Assembly (NCBI GenBank): GCA_002384935.1
Contig: DGCD01000014.1
Span: 124,001-188,000 of the forward strand
Reading direction: 5' to 3'
From: Pusillimonas sp. UBA3987
GTDB taxonomy: Bacteria > Pseudomonadota > Gammaproteobacteria > Burkholderiales > Burkholderiaceae_B
Length of the DNA: 64,000 nucleotides
Shown: positions 8,245 through 17,309 of the stretch, piece after piece
Numbering within the stretch: the first letter of the stretch is position 1
Layout: the number at the start of each line of letters is the position of its first letter
Position numbers and translations under genes: made by a program
Notes under the pieces: generated by a model
Told to the model about the DNA's origin: nothing
Databases searched by the model: none
What the model saw: the letters and a program-made list of their open reading frames with translations, nothing else

Positions 8245-9267
8245 TTAACGGTTACGGTTGCCTTCACGCATTTGGTCCACCGCAATCGCAATGACCAATA
8301 CGGCACCGATAATGATGGTTTGCAGATAACTGTTCACGCGCAACAGATTCATTCCATTGGACAGCGCGGTAATGAAAATCGCGCCCATCACCACATTGCG
8401 CAACAGACCGCGCCCGCCTGTGAGGGATACGCCGGCAATCAAGCATGCCGCAATCGAATTCAGAATCAGGTCTGTGCCCCCCAGGGTTGCCTCGCCACTT
8501 TCAGTACGCGCGGTAAGCAACACGCCCCCGATACCCACAATCGTGCCGGATACGACATAGGCAAAAACCTGATTCAACGATGTTCTGACCCCAGACAAAC
8601 GCGCGGCTTTGAAATTACTGCCGATGGCATAAAAGTAGCGACCGAATCGTGTCCAACTCAGCAGCAGATAAGTCAGCGCAACAATAATCACCGCATAAAG
8701 AATGGGTACCGGCACGCCGTAAACCGAGTCATATGCCAAGACATTGCCAAACTGCTCGGGCAAACCGGAAATGCTGTAGCCACCTGAGATGTAAAGCGCC
8801 AATCCCGATGCAATAGACAAACTACCCAAGGTCATCACAAAAGGCGTCACCCGAAATAACGCAACACCTAATCCGTTAAACAACCCCACGCCCGCCCCGG
8901 TCAGGACACCGCAAACAATTGCGATGATTACCGCCCAGGACACTGCATCCGGATCCACGCCCAACATATACTTCATGACCGTTGCAGTAACGACACTGAC
9001 CAGGGCCACATTACTCCCCACCGACAGGTCGATCCCACCCGTGATCAAAATCAGAAACTGAGCAACGCAGACAATAATCAGGTAGGTGGACTGGCGGGTT
9101 AAATTGAATAAATTGGCCTCGGATACGAACCGCGGTTCCAGAATGCCAAAAAGGACAATTAATGCCAGTAACAATACGGGCATCATGCCTATCGAAGCTG
9201 CGATACTGCGCCAGTTAATGCCGCGCGAACCTAAAGCGGCCTGGGCTTGTGTTGAAACCCCACTCAT
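8245..9267 (-). CDS. ABC transporter permease, ribose (RbsC) family
   Basis: The 340-residue hydrophobic protein has the 8-10 membrane segments of RbsC-type permeases. The family stretch LILITGGIDLSVGSNVALVS lies near 70-90, and TARTESGEATLGGTDLILNSIAA near 255-275. It would form the homodimeric membrane channel of a carbohydrate-type (CUT2) importer with the ATPase just upstream (4-base gap) and the TorT-like binding protein. AAGGAATAA precedes the start. Although the family is named for sugars, the operon partners suggest an aromatic or N-heterocyclic substrate; that is inference. Confidence 0.92.
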   Translation of the reverse strand: MSGVSTQAQAALGSRGINWRSIAASIGMMPVLLLALIVLFGILEPRFVSEANLFNLTRQSTYLIIVCVAQFLILITGGIDLSVGSNVALVSVVTATVMKYMLGVDPDAVSWAVIIAIVCGVLTGAGVGLFNGLGVALFRVTPFVMTLGSLSIASGLALYISGGYSISGLPEQFGNVLAYDSVYGVPVPILYAVIIVALTYLLLSWTRFGRYFYAIGSNFKAARLSGVRTSLNQVFAYVVSGTIVGIGGVLLTARTESGEATLGGTDLILNSIAACLIAGVSLTGGRGLLRNVVMGAIFITALSNGMNLLRVNSYLQTIIIGAVLVIAIAVDQMREGNRNR

Positions 9268-9271
9268 TCCG

Positions 9272-10858
9272 TTATTCCTTCACAAAAAAGCCAGAAAGCG
9301 CGTTTTCCTCGGTACGCTGATCCCCGGTCAACTCATCCACGATCAAACCTTCCCGCACCACATAAACACGATGGGAAAGGCTCAACACCTCCGGCAAATC
9401 CGAACTAATCAGCAAAACCGCCATGCCCGCGCTCACCAACTGCTCAAGTACCGCATAGATTTCGGCCTTCGCATTCACGTCGATGCCCACAGTCGGCTCA
9501 TCCAGAATCAACAGCCGGGGCTCTCTTGCCAGGAAACGCCCCAGCAAGGCCTTTTGCATATTCCCGCCGGAAAAACCTTGTGCCAGACGCTCAATATCCA
9601 GTGGAGCAAGAGACATGCGCCGCGCCATTTCAAAAGATTCACGCTTTTCAGCGCTGCGGGATAACCACCCGTTTTTGAGCAGCGTGGGCGACTTTAACGA
9701 CGCCAAAGAAATGTTTTCACGCACACTGCGGCATAAAAGCATGCCCTCTTGAATACGGTCGTTCGTCACATACGCAACACCCGACTGAATAAAATCCCGC
9801 GGCGCAGCATGACTTAAATCGATCTCTCCCAACCGAATCGCCCCCCTTGCGCGAGGCTCAACGCCAAAACAAGCCCGACCGATTTCCGACTTGCCGCATC
9901 CAACCAGCCCGGCCAGACCCACTATTTCCCCCCGACGCACCGTCAGCGATGCATCGCGCACTTTGCCGCTGACCGTTGAAAGAGAAGAAACCGTCAGAAG
10001 CGTTTGTTCAGGGGCGAACTTGATTTCCGGATAGAAGCCACCGAAACTACGTCCCGTCATGAGTTCAACGAGCTGCTTTCTATCGGTTTCCAAGGCATTT
10101 ACGGTGGCAATATGCCGGCCATCCCGCATCACCGTTACGCGGTCTCCAATTTTCTGAATTTCGCTGATTCGATGCGAAATGTAGATAATCCCGACCCCTG
10201 AACGCTTCAAACCGCGAATCAGCTCGAACAACTGCGTTGTTTCCGCTTCGGTCAAAGATGCCGTCGGCTCATCCAGGATAAGGATGCGGGGCTTGGTGAG
10301 CGCCGCCTTGGCAATCTCCACCATCTGGCATTCGGCACGAGACAAACTTCCCACCAATGCCTCAGGGCGTATCCCAAAGCCAAGACGCTCAAAATGCAAC
10401 AATGCTTTTTGATGCATGGCTTTCTTTTTCAATACCCCCGTCCAACCCCTTTCCTCATTTGCCAGAAAAAGGTTTTCTTCAACGGTCATATCCGGCGCCA
10501 GACTGAACTCCTGATAGACCACCGATACGCCCGCATGGCGGGCGTCCTGGACAGAACGAAAAACAACCGGCTTGCCCTCGACGAATATCTGACCCGACGA
10601 AGGCGGCAACGCACCGCAGATAATATTGATCAAGGTCGATTTTCCGGCCCCGTTCTCACCAAACAGCACATGCACCTCACCGGCACGGACATCGAGATCC
10701 ATGTCGGTAAGCGCCTGCACGCCAGGAAACTGCCGGTTCACTTTGCGAACGCTAAGCAACCCATCCGCATTGGTACCGGCGGCCTCCTGGTCAGACCATG
10801 TCGTCGAATCCGGCATAAGACTTTTTCCCGCGCCGATTGAGGCCTGTACATTCATCAT
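9272..10858 (-). CDS. ABC transporter ATP-binding protein, RbsA/MglA family
   Basis: The 528-residue protein has two ABC domains in tandem, as expected for CUT2 importers. The N-terminal domain has Walker A GENGAGKST (about 68), a signature region LSRAECQMVEIAKA and Walker B ILILDEPTASL. The C-terminal domain has GLVGCGKS (about 316), FSGGNMQKALL (about 426) and LLILDEPTVGID. The second Walker A is degenerate, which is normal for this family. About 35 residues precede the first domain, and the start could be either of the two adjacent Met codons. The gene lies 8 bases after the binding-protein stop and 4 bases before the permease. Confidence 0.94.
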   Translation of the reverse strand: MMNVQASIGAGKSLMPDSTTWSDQEAAGTNADGLLSVRKVNRQFPGVQALTDMDLDVRAGEVHVLFGENGAGKSTLINIICGALPPSSGQIFVEGKPVVFRSVQDARHAGVSVVYQEFSLAPDMTVEENLFLANEERGWTGVLKKKAMHQKALLHFERLGFGIRPEALVGSLSRAECQMVEIAKAALTKPRILILDEPTASLTEAETTQLFELIRGLKRSGVGIIYISHRISEIQKIGDRVTVMRDGRHIATVNALETDRKQLVELMTGRSFGGFYPEIKFAPEQTLLTVSSLSTVSGKVRDASLTVRRGEIVGLAGLVGCGKSEIGRACFGVEPRARGAIRLGEIDLSHAAPRDFIQSGVAYVTNDRIQEGMLLCRSVRENISLASLKSPTLLKNGWLSRSAEKRESFEMARRMSLAPLDIERLAQGFSGGNMQKALLGRFLAREPRLLILDEPTVGIDVNAKAEIYAVLEQLVSAGMAVLLISSDLPEVLSLSHRVYVVREGLIVDELTGDQRTEENALSGFFVKE

Positions 10859-10866
10859 TCGTCACC

Positions 10867-11952
10867 TTACTTAACCTCGAAGTAGGGTTCCCATCCTTCT
10901 GGGGCAAGTGATAACGCACGATCATGTGTTTTCACTGATTCCTGATCAATGATGCCGAACCCGGTGTCCACATCCTGCGCGACAGGTTTTTCCTCTAAAA
11001 GACGAACGAGTTGGTCAATTGCGACCCGGGCCTGTGCCGCCGTGTAGTCGGTTGCAGTCGCCTCAACCGTACCGTCGCGCAAGCCCGCTTCAACCACCGG
11101 TGTCGTATAGGATGACAACAAACCAATTTCCGTCTTTCCTTTTTCTTTCAGCACCTGAATGCCTGCTTCAACCGCGGGAGCGATGCCACCGATATAGTCA
11201 ATATCGGGATAAGCCAGCAACGCGTCCTCAATCAGCGGAATTTGCGCCGCTTTGCTCGGTTCACCCCAAATGACCTTGACGACTTCGATGTTGTCGACGT
11301 CCTTCAATGTCGCCACAAACCCATCGGCAGAATCCTTTGACCACCTGGGTGCTTCAGGGCCACCCAGCCAGACCACCTTGACCGGATCGCTGCCTTTTGG
11401 ATGTTTTTTCATTAAATATTCACCCACCATGCGGCCGGCGTCGAACCAGTTGCCTTGCGCACGCGCAGCAACCTTGTCTGATGTCACATCGCCGCCTGTG
11501 ATGGCCGTGGGTACGCCCTGGTCGGCCGCCCGCGCTATCGCCCGGTTAAGCCCTGTTGCCGAAATGGCCACCATCGCAATACCGTCCGCCCCACGGCTCA
11601 CGCAATCCTCAAGCTGGGATATTTGCGTTGGAAGTTCCGTGTAGCCACCTGCGGCAAAAACATTCAACGCAATTCCCTTCGCCTTGGCCTCAGTAACGGC
11701 ACCATAGGTCATTGCCATGTAATAGGGATCTTTTGTGTGAGGAAACAAAACACAGATATTCCATTTTTCGGATACCTCTGATTTGGGTAACGGTTTATAG
11801 GTTGCATCCTTCCACTCACCCTTGTCCGAGAAGGGCGGCGTGCGTTCCTTAACCGCAAGCTCCCAATTGTCAGTCGCGTCTGCCGCGGAAACTGCACCGA
11901 CTGCCGTCATCAGCAGCCCCCCAATCAGTATTGATAAAGCGTTCTTTTTCAT
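10867..11952 (-). CDS. Periplasmic binding protein, TorT-like
   Basis: The 361-residue precursor begins with a clear signal peptide (MKKNALSILIGGLLMTAVGA...VSAAD). The mature part is a type I periplasmic binding fold resembling TorT, the protein that presents TMAO to the TorS sensor: NICVLFPHTKDPYYMAMTYG near 66, then AGGYTELPTQISQLEDCVSRG. No TorS/TorR genes lie nearby. Instead the gene heads an RbsAC importer operon, so it is likely a transport component rather than a sensor accessory. AAGGTGAT precedes the ATG. The promoter region just upstream contains a dyad suited to the neighbouring TetR repressor. Confidence 0.88.
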   Translation of the reverse strand: MKKNALSILIGGLLMTAVGAVSAADATDNWELAVKERTPPFSDKGEWKDATYKPLPKSEVSEKWNICVLFPHTKDPYYMAMTYGAVTEAKAKGIALNVFAAGGYTELPTQISQLEDCVSRGADGIAMVAISATGLNRAIARAADQGVPTAITGGDVTSDKVAARAQGNWFDAGRMVGEYLMKKHPKGSDPVKVVWLGGPEAPRWSKDSADGFVATLKDVDNIEVVKVIWGEPSKAAQIPLIEDALLAYPDIDYIGGIAPAVEAGIQVLKEKGKTEIGLLSSYTTPVVEAGLRDGTVEATATDYTAAQARVAIDQLVRLLEEKPVAQDVDTGFGIIDQESVKTHDRALSLAPEGWEPYFEVK

Positions 11953-11995
11953 AAAGCATCACCTTTCTTTAAATGACCAAATTATTGGGCCAAAA

Positions 11996-12024
11996 ATAAT
12001 AAACCGGTCGAACGACCAATTTAA
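11996..12024 (-). promoter_or_regulatory. Candidate promoter with operator in spacer, for the importer/hydroxylase operon
   Basis: Reading leftward, TTAAAT (12024-12019) and TATTAT (12001-11996) are separated by 17 bases. The spacer holds the dyad GGTCG-AA-CGACC (12006-12017), a position at which a bound repressor would block RNA polymerase. Two imperfect direct copies of a GACCAA...GGCCAAAAA unit flank it (11975-11996 and 12014-12033). The TetR gene immediately upstream is the obvious candidate regulator. Confidence 0.5.
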
Positions 12025-12191
12025 GGCCAAAAAAAAACAGAACTGCTTACAACTTTTGCTACACAACCGCGTCGTCAAGCTTTTACCGTGATTTTCACCA
12101 TTGTCAGACGACCTCAGGAACCTTACTTTGACATAGCGTCTGATATTTTGTGATTCGTATTTTCCCTAGGCATCGGGATAACCCTCAGGCC

Positions 12192-12953
12192 CTACCAGCC
12201 GGGCGTAGAAGGCGCCTGCATTCCATGAACCAGGAAGGTATTCAACCGGGCAACCATCTCATCAATACTGCCGTCGGTATAGCGCCCTTCAGACAACTCT
12301 TCAAGTCGCCCCAACCCGGATAACGTGTAAAGGCAAATACCAATTAAAAACATCATGCGCCAATGGATATCGGCAGGGCTGACAGCCGGTAACAATCTTT
12401 CCAGAACGTCAAGATAATGTTTAACGGAATCGTCGTAAACTTCGCGCCGCAAACGAAATGACAGCTCTTCCGGTTCGTTATGCAAACGCGCCAGCAAACG
12501 CACAAAAGCAATACCGCGAGGCCCGCTATGCAAGAGGCTGAACAGCGGTAACAGATAAGCGCGAATCACATTCCCCACCGGGGGGTTACCGTCGTACTTC
12601 TTAAGAAGCGTATCCAGATTACGCATTCTTTGAACGGAAATTGCCTGCCCTCTGTTTTTGATTACCGCTTCGAACAAACTGCGTTTGGATTTGAAATAAT
12701 AAGAAATCATAGACTGCCGCACACCAGCCTGAGCGGCAATTTCCCGGGTCGAAGTCAATGCATAACCGCGATCGGCAAAATACATTTCCGCAATATCAAT
12801 AATCTGATTACGAATATCCCTGTCAACGGTCGGACGACCCGGCCGTTTCTCGCGCCCTGTATCCGCGCCGTTATCGTCGTCGTATACCGCCAACCCATCA
12901 CTGCGCAACGACGCCTTCCGACCCTCTTTGTCTACCCACGATGATTTAAGCAT
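12192..12953 (-). CDS. TetR/AcrR family transcriptional regulator
   Basis: The 253-residue protein has a basic, poorly conserved N-terminal tail (about 40 residues), then a TetR DNA-binding domain (about 45-95) with the helix-turn-helix TREIAAQAGVRQSMISYYFKSK. A helical ligand-binding domain follows. It is encoded in the same direction as the importer operon, 239 bases upstream of the binding-protein gene, so it could be separately transcribed and repress that operon until an inducer appears. The intervening bases hold the promoter and dyad described at 11996-12024. The ligand cannot be read from the sequence. Confidence 0.9.
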   Translation of the reverse strand: MLKSSWVDKEGRKASLRSDGLAVYDDDNGADTGREKRPGRPTVDRDIRNQIIDIAEMYFADRGYALTSTREIAAQAGVRQSMISYYFKSKRSLFEAVIKNRGQAISVQRMRNLDTLLKKYDGNPPVGNVIRAYLLPLFSLLHSGPRGIAFVRLLARLHNEPEELSFRLRREVYDDSVKHYLDVLERLLPAVSPADIHWRMMFLIGICLYTLSGLGRLEELSEGRYTDGSIDEMVARLNTFLVHGMQAPSTPGW

Positions 12954-13153
12954 TTGTCTCTCTTATGGAGTTAATCAACAACAGGCATCCGCCGCGCGCA
13001 CAGGCGAAACCCATTTATAGTGTATTGTGATTTTTCAATTTAACGCAGCAAGCAGCGCAGGGCCGCCACAGTACAATACCCGAGTTGCGAACGCCATTAA
13101 AACCGCGTACAGTGGTTTGCACCTGACGGTTCATTTTTTGTACCTTTCTCATC

Positions 13154-13615
13154 ATGTTCGACATCCTGGTCTATCTCTTCGAGAACTATTACACACCCGA
13201 GGCATGCCCCGAAGCAGATGTGCTGGCGCACAAACTTGCGGCGGTCGGCTTCGAGCACGAAGATATCGACGAAGCGTTGGGCTGGCTCTACGGGCTGGCC
13301 CAAACTACGGAACAATGCGTGCAAATGGCCGAAATGTCTCAAGGCGACAGCCTGCGCGTATTCACCGATCTCGAATATCAAGCGTTAGGCACCCAGGCTA
13401 TCGGCTTTATCACTTTCCTGGAAAACTCCGGCGTCTTGCCGCCGGCATTGCGCGAGATTCTCATTGAACGGGCCGAGGCCACCGCCGAAGCGCCTATTCC
13501 ACTGGAAAAGCTGAAAATCATTGCACTTATGGTGCTCTGGAGCCAAGAGGTGGAAGTAGATCATCTGGTGCTTGAAGAACTGCTGATACACGATAGTGCC
13601 CGGCTGTCGCACTAA
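13154..13615 (+). CDS. smg: Smg family protein (DUF494)
   Basis: The 153-residue acidic protein starts MFDILVYLFENYYTPEACP, the characteristic Smg opening, and has the family's usual length. Its function is unclear; it is found beside dprA and topA/topB in many proteobacteria. Here gluQ and topB follow on the same strand, but no dprA is seen upstream. The 200 bases before it (12954-13153) hold no recognisable gene and mark the junction with the catabolic operon. Confidence 0.9.
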   Translation: MFDILVYLFENYYTPEACPEADVLAHKLAAVGFEHEDIDEALGWLYGLAQTTEQCVQMAEMSQGDSLRVFTDLEYQALGTQAIGFITFLENSGVLPPALREILIERAEATAEAPIPLEKLKIIALMVLWSQEVEVDHLVLEELLIHDSARLSH

Positions 13616-13662
13616 ACATCGCCATTTCGTTCAAACAAACTTACGCAACACCGAGTACTCCC

Positions 13663-14529
13663 GTGGCCAGAACGTCTGAAAATGGCAGCTACGTTGGCCG
13701 TTTTGCACCCAGCCCCAGCGGCCCGTTGCACGACGGCTCCCTGGTTGCGGCAATGGCCGGCTATCTCGACGCACGCGCCAGGAACGGGCGCTGGTTGCTG
13801 CGCATAGAAGACATTGATACGCCCCGTGTGGTGCGGGACGCCGACCGCATCATCATGGGGCAACTGGAAAAACTGGGCATGCAATGGGATGACACCCCTG
13901 TTTGGCAATCACATCGCCTGGCCGACTATGAAACCGCTTTCCAACGCCTGTTGCAGCAAAAACTCATATACCCATGCGGCTGCACACGCCAGGAAGCCGG
14001 GAAAGGCCCCTACCCGGGCACCTGCCGAAACGGTCTTGCACCAGGGCGCCAGGCTCGTGCCTGGCGCTTTCGTGTTGAGCCGAGCGTGGTATCTTTCCAT
14101 GATCGCTGGCTTGGCACACAAGGACAAGACGTCGGCCGTGACGTAGGTGATTTCATTATCAAGCGTGCCGATGGTTTATGGGCCTACCAATTGGTTGTAG
14201 TCATTGACGACGCCTGGCAGGGCATTACCGATATCGTGCGAGGCGCCGATCTGCTCAGTTCCACCGGTCGACAAATCCAACTGGCCCAAGCGCTGGGCTA
14301 TGCCTATCCGCGCGTCATGCATGTACCGTTGGTACTGGACGAGTTCGGGCAAAAGTTGTCAAAACAGAATCACGCCCAGCCTTTTGACTGCGATCAGCCG
14401 GTTACAACGCTGAATCGGGCCTGGCAACAGTTGGGGTTCGAAGCACTGGCTAACCTTGACACGGTGCAAGCATTTTGGCAGCGTGCCATACCGCTTTGGG
14501 CGTCCCGATTTCAACATTTGATATATTGA
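13663..14529 (+). CDS. gluQ: Glutamyl-Q tRNA(Asp) synthetase
   Basis: The 288-residue protein is the truncated GluRS paralogue that attaches glutamate to the queuosine base of tRNA(Asp). Features are the GRFAPSPSGPLH opening with the HIGH-like element HDGS, the zinc-site cysteines CGC (about 105) and GTC, and KLSKQN near 229 as the KMSKS-like loop. It lacks the anticodon-binding domain, as the family does. The start is a GTG at 13663, chosen because it gives the usual N-terminus just before VGRFAPSPSG. The Asp in HDGS replaces the common Phe/Ala. The gene lies 47 bases after smg and 33 before topB. Confidence 0.93.
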   Translation: MARTSENGSYVGRFAPSPSGPLHDGSLVAAMAGYLDARARNGRWLLRIEDIDTPRVVRDADRIIMGQLEKLGMQWDDTPVWQSHRLADYETAFQRLLQQKLIYPCGCTRQEAGKGPYPGTCRNGLAPGRQARAWRFRVEPSVVSFHDRWLGTQGQDVGRDVGDFIIKRADGLWAYQLVVVIDDAWQGITDIVRGADLLSSTGRQIQLAQALGYAYPRVMHVPLVLDEFGQKLSKQNHAQPFDCDQPVTTLNRAWQQLGFEALANLDTVQAFWQRAIPLWASRFQHLIY

Positions 14530-14562
14530 GCGCATTCGCATTACTGTCTTTCACCTGAATAG

Positions 14563-17238
14563 ATGACAAAAACTCTGATTATTGCCGAGAAACCCTCGGT
14601 GGCCCTGGACATTTCCCGCGCGCTGGGCGGTTTCAAGCGTGAGGGCGATTACTTTGAAAGCGACGACTACGTGCTGGCGTCCAGTATTGGACACCTGCTG
14701 AGTCTGGTTGCGCCGAACGACCCAAAACGGGGAAAGTGGACTTTCACCCATTTGCCGGTCATTCCACCGGAATTTGAACTGGGGCCAACCGATAAGCGCT
14801 CGGCAGAGCGGTTGAAACTGCTGGTCAGGCTACTGAAGCGCAAAGACGTCAGCGCCATTATTAATGCATGCGACGCGGGGCGCGAAGGCGAGCTGATCTT
14901 TCGCTACATCGTTCAATATGCAGGCGTGAAGAAACCTATTCAGCGCTTGTGGCTGCAATCCATGACGCAAACCGCCATTCGAGATGCCTTCGATGCGCTT
15001 CGCGATGACGACGACCTGAAACCGCTTGAAGAGGCCGCCCGGTCACGCGCAGAAGCCGACTGGCTGGTGGGCATTAACGGCACCCGGGCCATGACGGCGT
15101 TCAACAGTAAAGACGGTGGATTCTTCAAAACGCCTGTCGGCCGGGTTCAAACCCCGACGCTGGCCATCGTCATGGAGCGCGAAGGGCGTATTCGCAAATT
15201 CAAACCGCGCGACTACTGGGAGGTTCATGCCACGTTTGTTGCGGCGGCCGGGCTTTATACGGGTCGCTGGTTCGATCCGAAGTTCGTTAAAGACGAACAA
15301 GACGCTGAGAAGCGTGACTCCCGCCTTTGGTCGGAAACGGCGGCCAAGACCATTGTTTCCGCCTGCCGTGAACAACCGGGCACCGTAACCGAGGAATCCA
15401 AACCCACCACGCAAATGTCGCCCGCGCTGTTCGACTTGACGTCGCTGCAGCGCGAAGCCAACTCGCGTTTCGGTTTCTCGGCAAAAGCCACGCTGTCGCT
15501 GGCGCAAACCCTTTACGAACGCCACAAGGCCCTTACCTATCCACGTACCGATTCGCGTTATCTGCCGGAAGATTATCTTTCAACAGTCAAGCAAACAGTG
15601 GCTGCGCTGGCCGATGCGCCCGATGGCGCGGCTGCGGCTATGCAACCGTTCGCCAGGCAACTGGGCGAATCAGACTGGATCAAACCGAACAAGCGGATTT
15701 TCGATAACAAAAAAGTATCAGACCACTTTGCCATTATTCCGACGCTGCAGGTTCCCAAGGAACTCAGCGACGCAGAAAGCAAAATATATGAACTGGTAAC
15801 GCGCCGCTTCCTGGCCGTGTTCTTCCCGCCGGCGGAGTTCCGGGTAACCACGCGTATTACCCAGGTACAGGGGCACCATTTCAAAACCGAAGGCAAAGTG
15901 CTGGTTGCACCCGGCTGGCTGGCCATTTACGGCCGTCAGATTCAGGGCGATGACACCACCCTGATTTCGGTGGCGCAAGGCGAATCCGTTAAAACCGAAG
16001 ATGTCGAGGCCAAAGGCCTGGTTACCAAGCCACCCGCCCGATTCACGGAAGCAACGCTGCTCTCGGCCATGGAAGGGGCGGGCAAACTGGTTGATGACGA
16101 AGAGTTGCGCGATGCCATGTCTGAGCGCGGCCTGGGCACGCCGGCCACCCGGGCGGCCATTATTGAGGGTTTGCTCAATGAAGGCTATTTGCGGCGTGAG
16201 GGCCGGGAAATGGTGCCCAGCGCCAAGGCACGCCAGCTCATGACCTTGCTTTCCGGACTTGGCGTTAGCGAACTGACCTCGCCGGAACTGACCGGCGATT
16301 GGGAGCGACGCCTGAAACAAATCGAACAGCGTCAGCTGGGCCGCGAGGCTTTCATGCGCGAAATTGCGCAGATGACGCAAATCATTGTGAAGAGGGCCAA
16401 AGAATACGAACGCGACACTGTCCCGGGCGACTATGCAACCCTGCAAACGCCCTGCCCCAAATGCGGCGGTGTCGTAAAAGAAAACTATCGGCGCTATGCC
16501 TGCACCGCCTGCGACTTCTCAATTGGCAAGCACCCGGGCGGGCGCACCTTCGAAATTGACGAAGTTGAAACGCTGCTGCAAGAAAAAACACTGGGCCCGC
16601 TGCCTGGCTTTATCAGCAAAATGGGGCGACCATTCGCCGCTTTGCTGCGCATTACCGACGAGTACAAACTGGAATTCGATTTCGGCCAGAACGATGAAGA
16701 CGACAAAGAACCGGTCGACTTCTCTGCCCAGACATCCCTGGGTGATTGCCCGAAATGCGGGGCTCGCGTTTTCGAGCATGGCATGAATTATGTCTGCGAA
16801 AAGTCGGTTGGCCCGGAAAAATCCTGCGACTTTCGTACCGGCAAGATGATTCTTCAACAAGAGATCGCCCCCGAGCAAGTGCGCAAACTGCTCAGCGAAG
16901 GCAAAACCGACTTGCTCGACGGATTTGTTTCCAGCCGTACCAACCGCAAGTTCAAGGCTTTTCTGGCCAAGCAAAGCAACGGCAAAGTCGGCTTTGAGTT
17001 CGAGGCTCGCGCAGCCGGCAAGGGCGGTGCAGCCAAAAAAGCCGCTGCCAAGAAAACGGCAGCGAAAACTGCGTCGAAAACAGCAGGGAAGGCAACTGGT
17101 AAAACCGCGGCGAAAAAGACCGCCGCAAAGAAAACCGCCAGCAAGACGGCAGCAAAGAAGGCCACTGCCAAAAAAGCAACGGCCAGGAAAAGCGCTGCCA
17201 AACCAGTTAGCGACTCAGACGACGACGCGCCGTTCTAA
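14563..17238 (+). CDS. topB: DNA topoisomerase III with lysine-rich tail
   Basis: This 891-residue type IA topoisomerase has a TOPRIM domain at the N-terminus (EKPSVALDIS; acidic triad in CDAGREGEL near 103-111). The catalytic tyrosine region is LTYPRTDSRYL near 325-335. Two C-terminal zinc-ribbon-like elements follow (CPKCGG...CTAC near 630-650, and CPKCGARVFEHG near 728). The last 60 residues are a histone-H1-like tail of repeated AAKK/TAAK units ending in SDSDDDAPF, probably a nonspecific DNA-binding extension known from related betaproteobacterial enzymes. The protein would decatenate DNA and resolve recombination intermediates. Confidence 0.95.
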   Translation: MTKTLIIAEKPSVALDISRALGGFKREGDYFESDDYVLASSIGHLLSLVAPNDPKRGKWTFTHLPVIPPEFELGPTDKRSAERLKLLVRLLKRKDVSAIINACDAGREGELIFRYIVQYAGVKKPIQRLWLQSMTQTAIRDAFDALRDDDDLKPLEEAARSRAEADWLVGINGTRAMTAFNSKDGGFFKTPVGRVQTPTLAIVMEREGRIRKFKPRDYWEVHATFVAAAGLYTGRWFDPKFVKDEQDAEKRDSRLWSETAAKTIVSACREQPGTVTEESKPTTQMSPALFDLTSLQREANSRFGFSAKATLSLAQTLYERHKALTYPRTDSRYLPEDYLSTVKQTVAALADAPDGAAAAMQPFARQLGESDWIKPNKRIFDNKKVSDHFAIIPTLQVPKELSDAESKIYELVTRRFLAVFFPPAEFRVTTRITQVQGHHFKTEGKVLVAPGWLAIYGRQIQGDDTTLISVAQGESVKTEDVEAKGLVTKPPARFTEATLLSAMEGAGKLVDDEELRDAMSERGLGTPATRAAIIEGLLNEGYLRREGREMVPSAKARQLMTLLSGLGVSELTSPELTGDWERRLKQIEQRQLGREAFMREIAQMTQIIVKRAKEYERDTVPGDYATLQTPCPKCGGVVKENYRRYACTACDFSIGKHPGGRTFEIDEVETLLQEKTLGPLPGFISKMGRPFAALLRITDEYKLEFDFGQNDEDDKEPVDFSAQTSLGDCPKCGARVFEHGMNYVCEKSVGPEKSCDFRTGKMILQQEIAPEQVRKLLSEGKTDLLDGFVSSRTNRKFKAFLAKQSNGKVGFEFEARAAGKGGAAKKAAAKKTAAKTASKTAGKATGKTAAKKTAAKKTASKTAAKKATAKKATARKSAAKPVSDSDDDAPF

Positions 17239-17250
17239 AAACGCGTCGGC

Positions 17251-17294
17251 GCGAGGGGCCAAAGCCGGTTGCCGCACCGGCTTTGGCCCCTCGC
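17251..17294. terminator. Bidirectional hairpin between topB and hemB
   Basis: A perfect inverted repeat with 19-base arms (starting GCGAGGGGCCAAAGCC) and a 6-base loop lies between the convergent ends of topB and hemB. No T-run follows on the plus strand. On the minus strand a short T-run (TTTT) follows after about ten bases. Position and symmetry indicate a shared transcription end or mRNA-protecting structure. Confidence 0.75.
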
Positions 17295-17309
17295 CCGGGA
17301 ACTGAAAGC

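Noticed and set aside
12954..13153. Remnant of dprA before smg
   Set aside because: No DprA-like sequence could be read in any frame of these 200 bases.
15718..16446. 242-codon open frame antisense to topB
   Set aside because: It lies wholly inside a clear topB frame, has no family pattern and no ribosome site; it is a codon-bias shadow.
16854..17201. Hydrophobic repeat frame antisense to the topB tail
   Set aside because: It is the mirror of the Lys/Ala repeat coding sequence, which gives Phe/Ala/Val repeats on the other strand.
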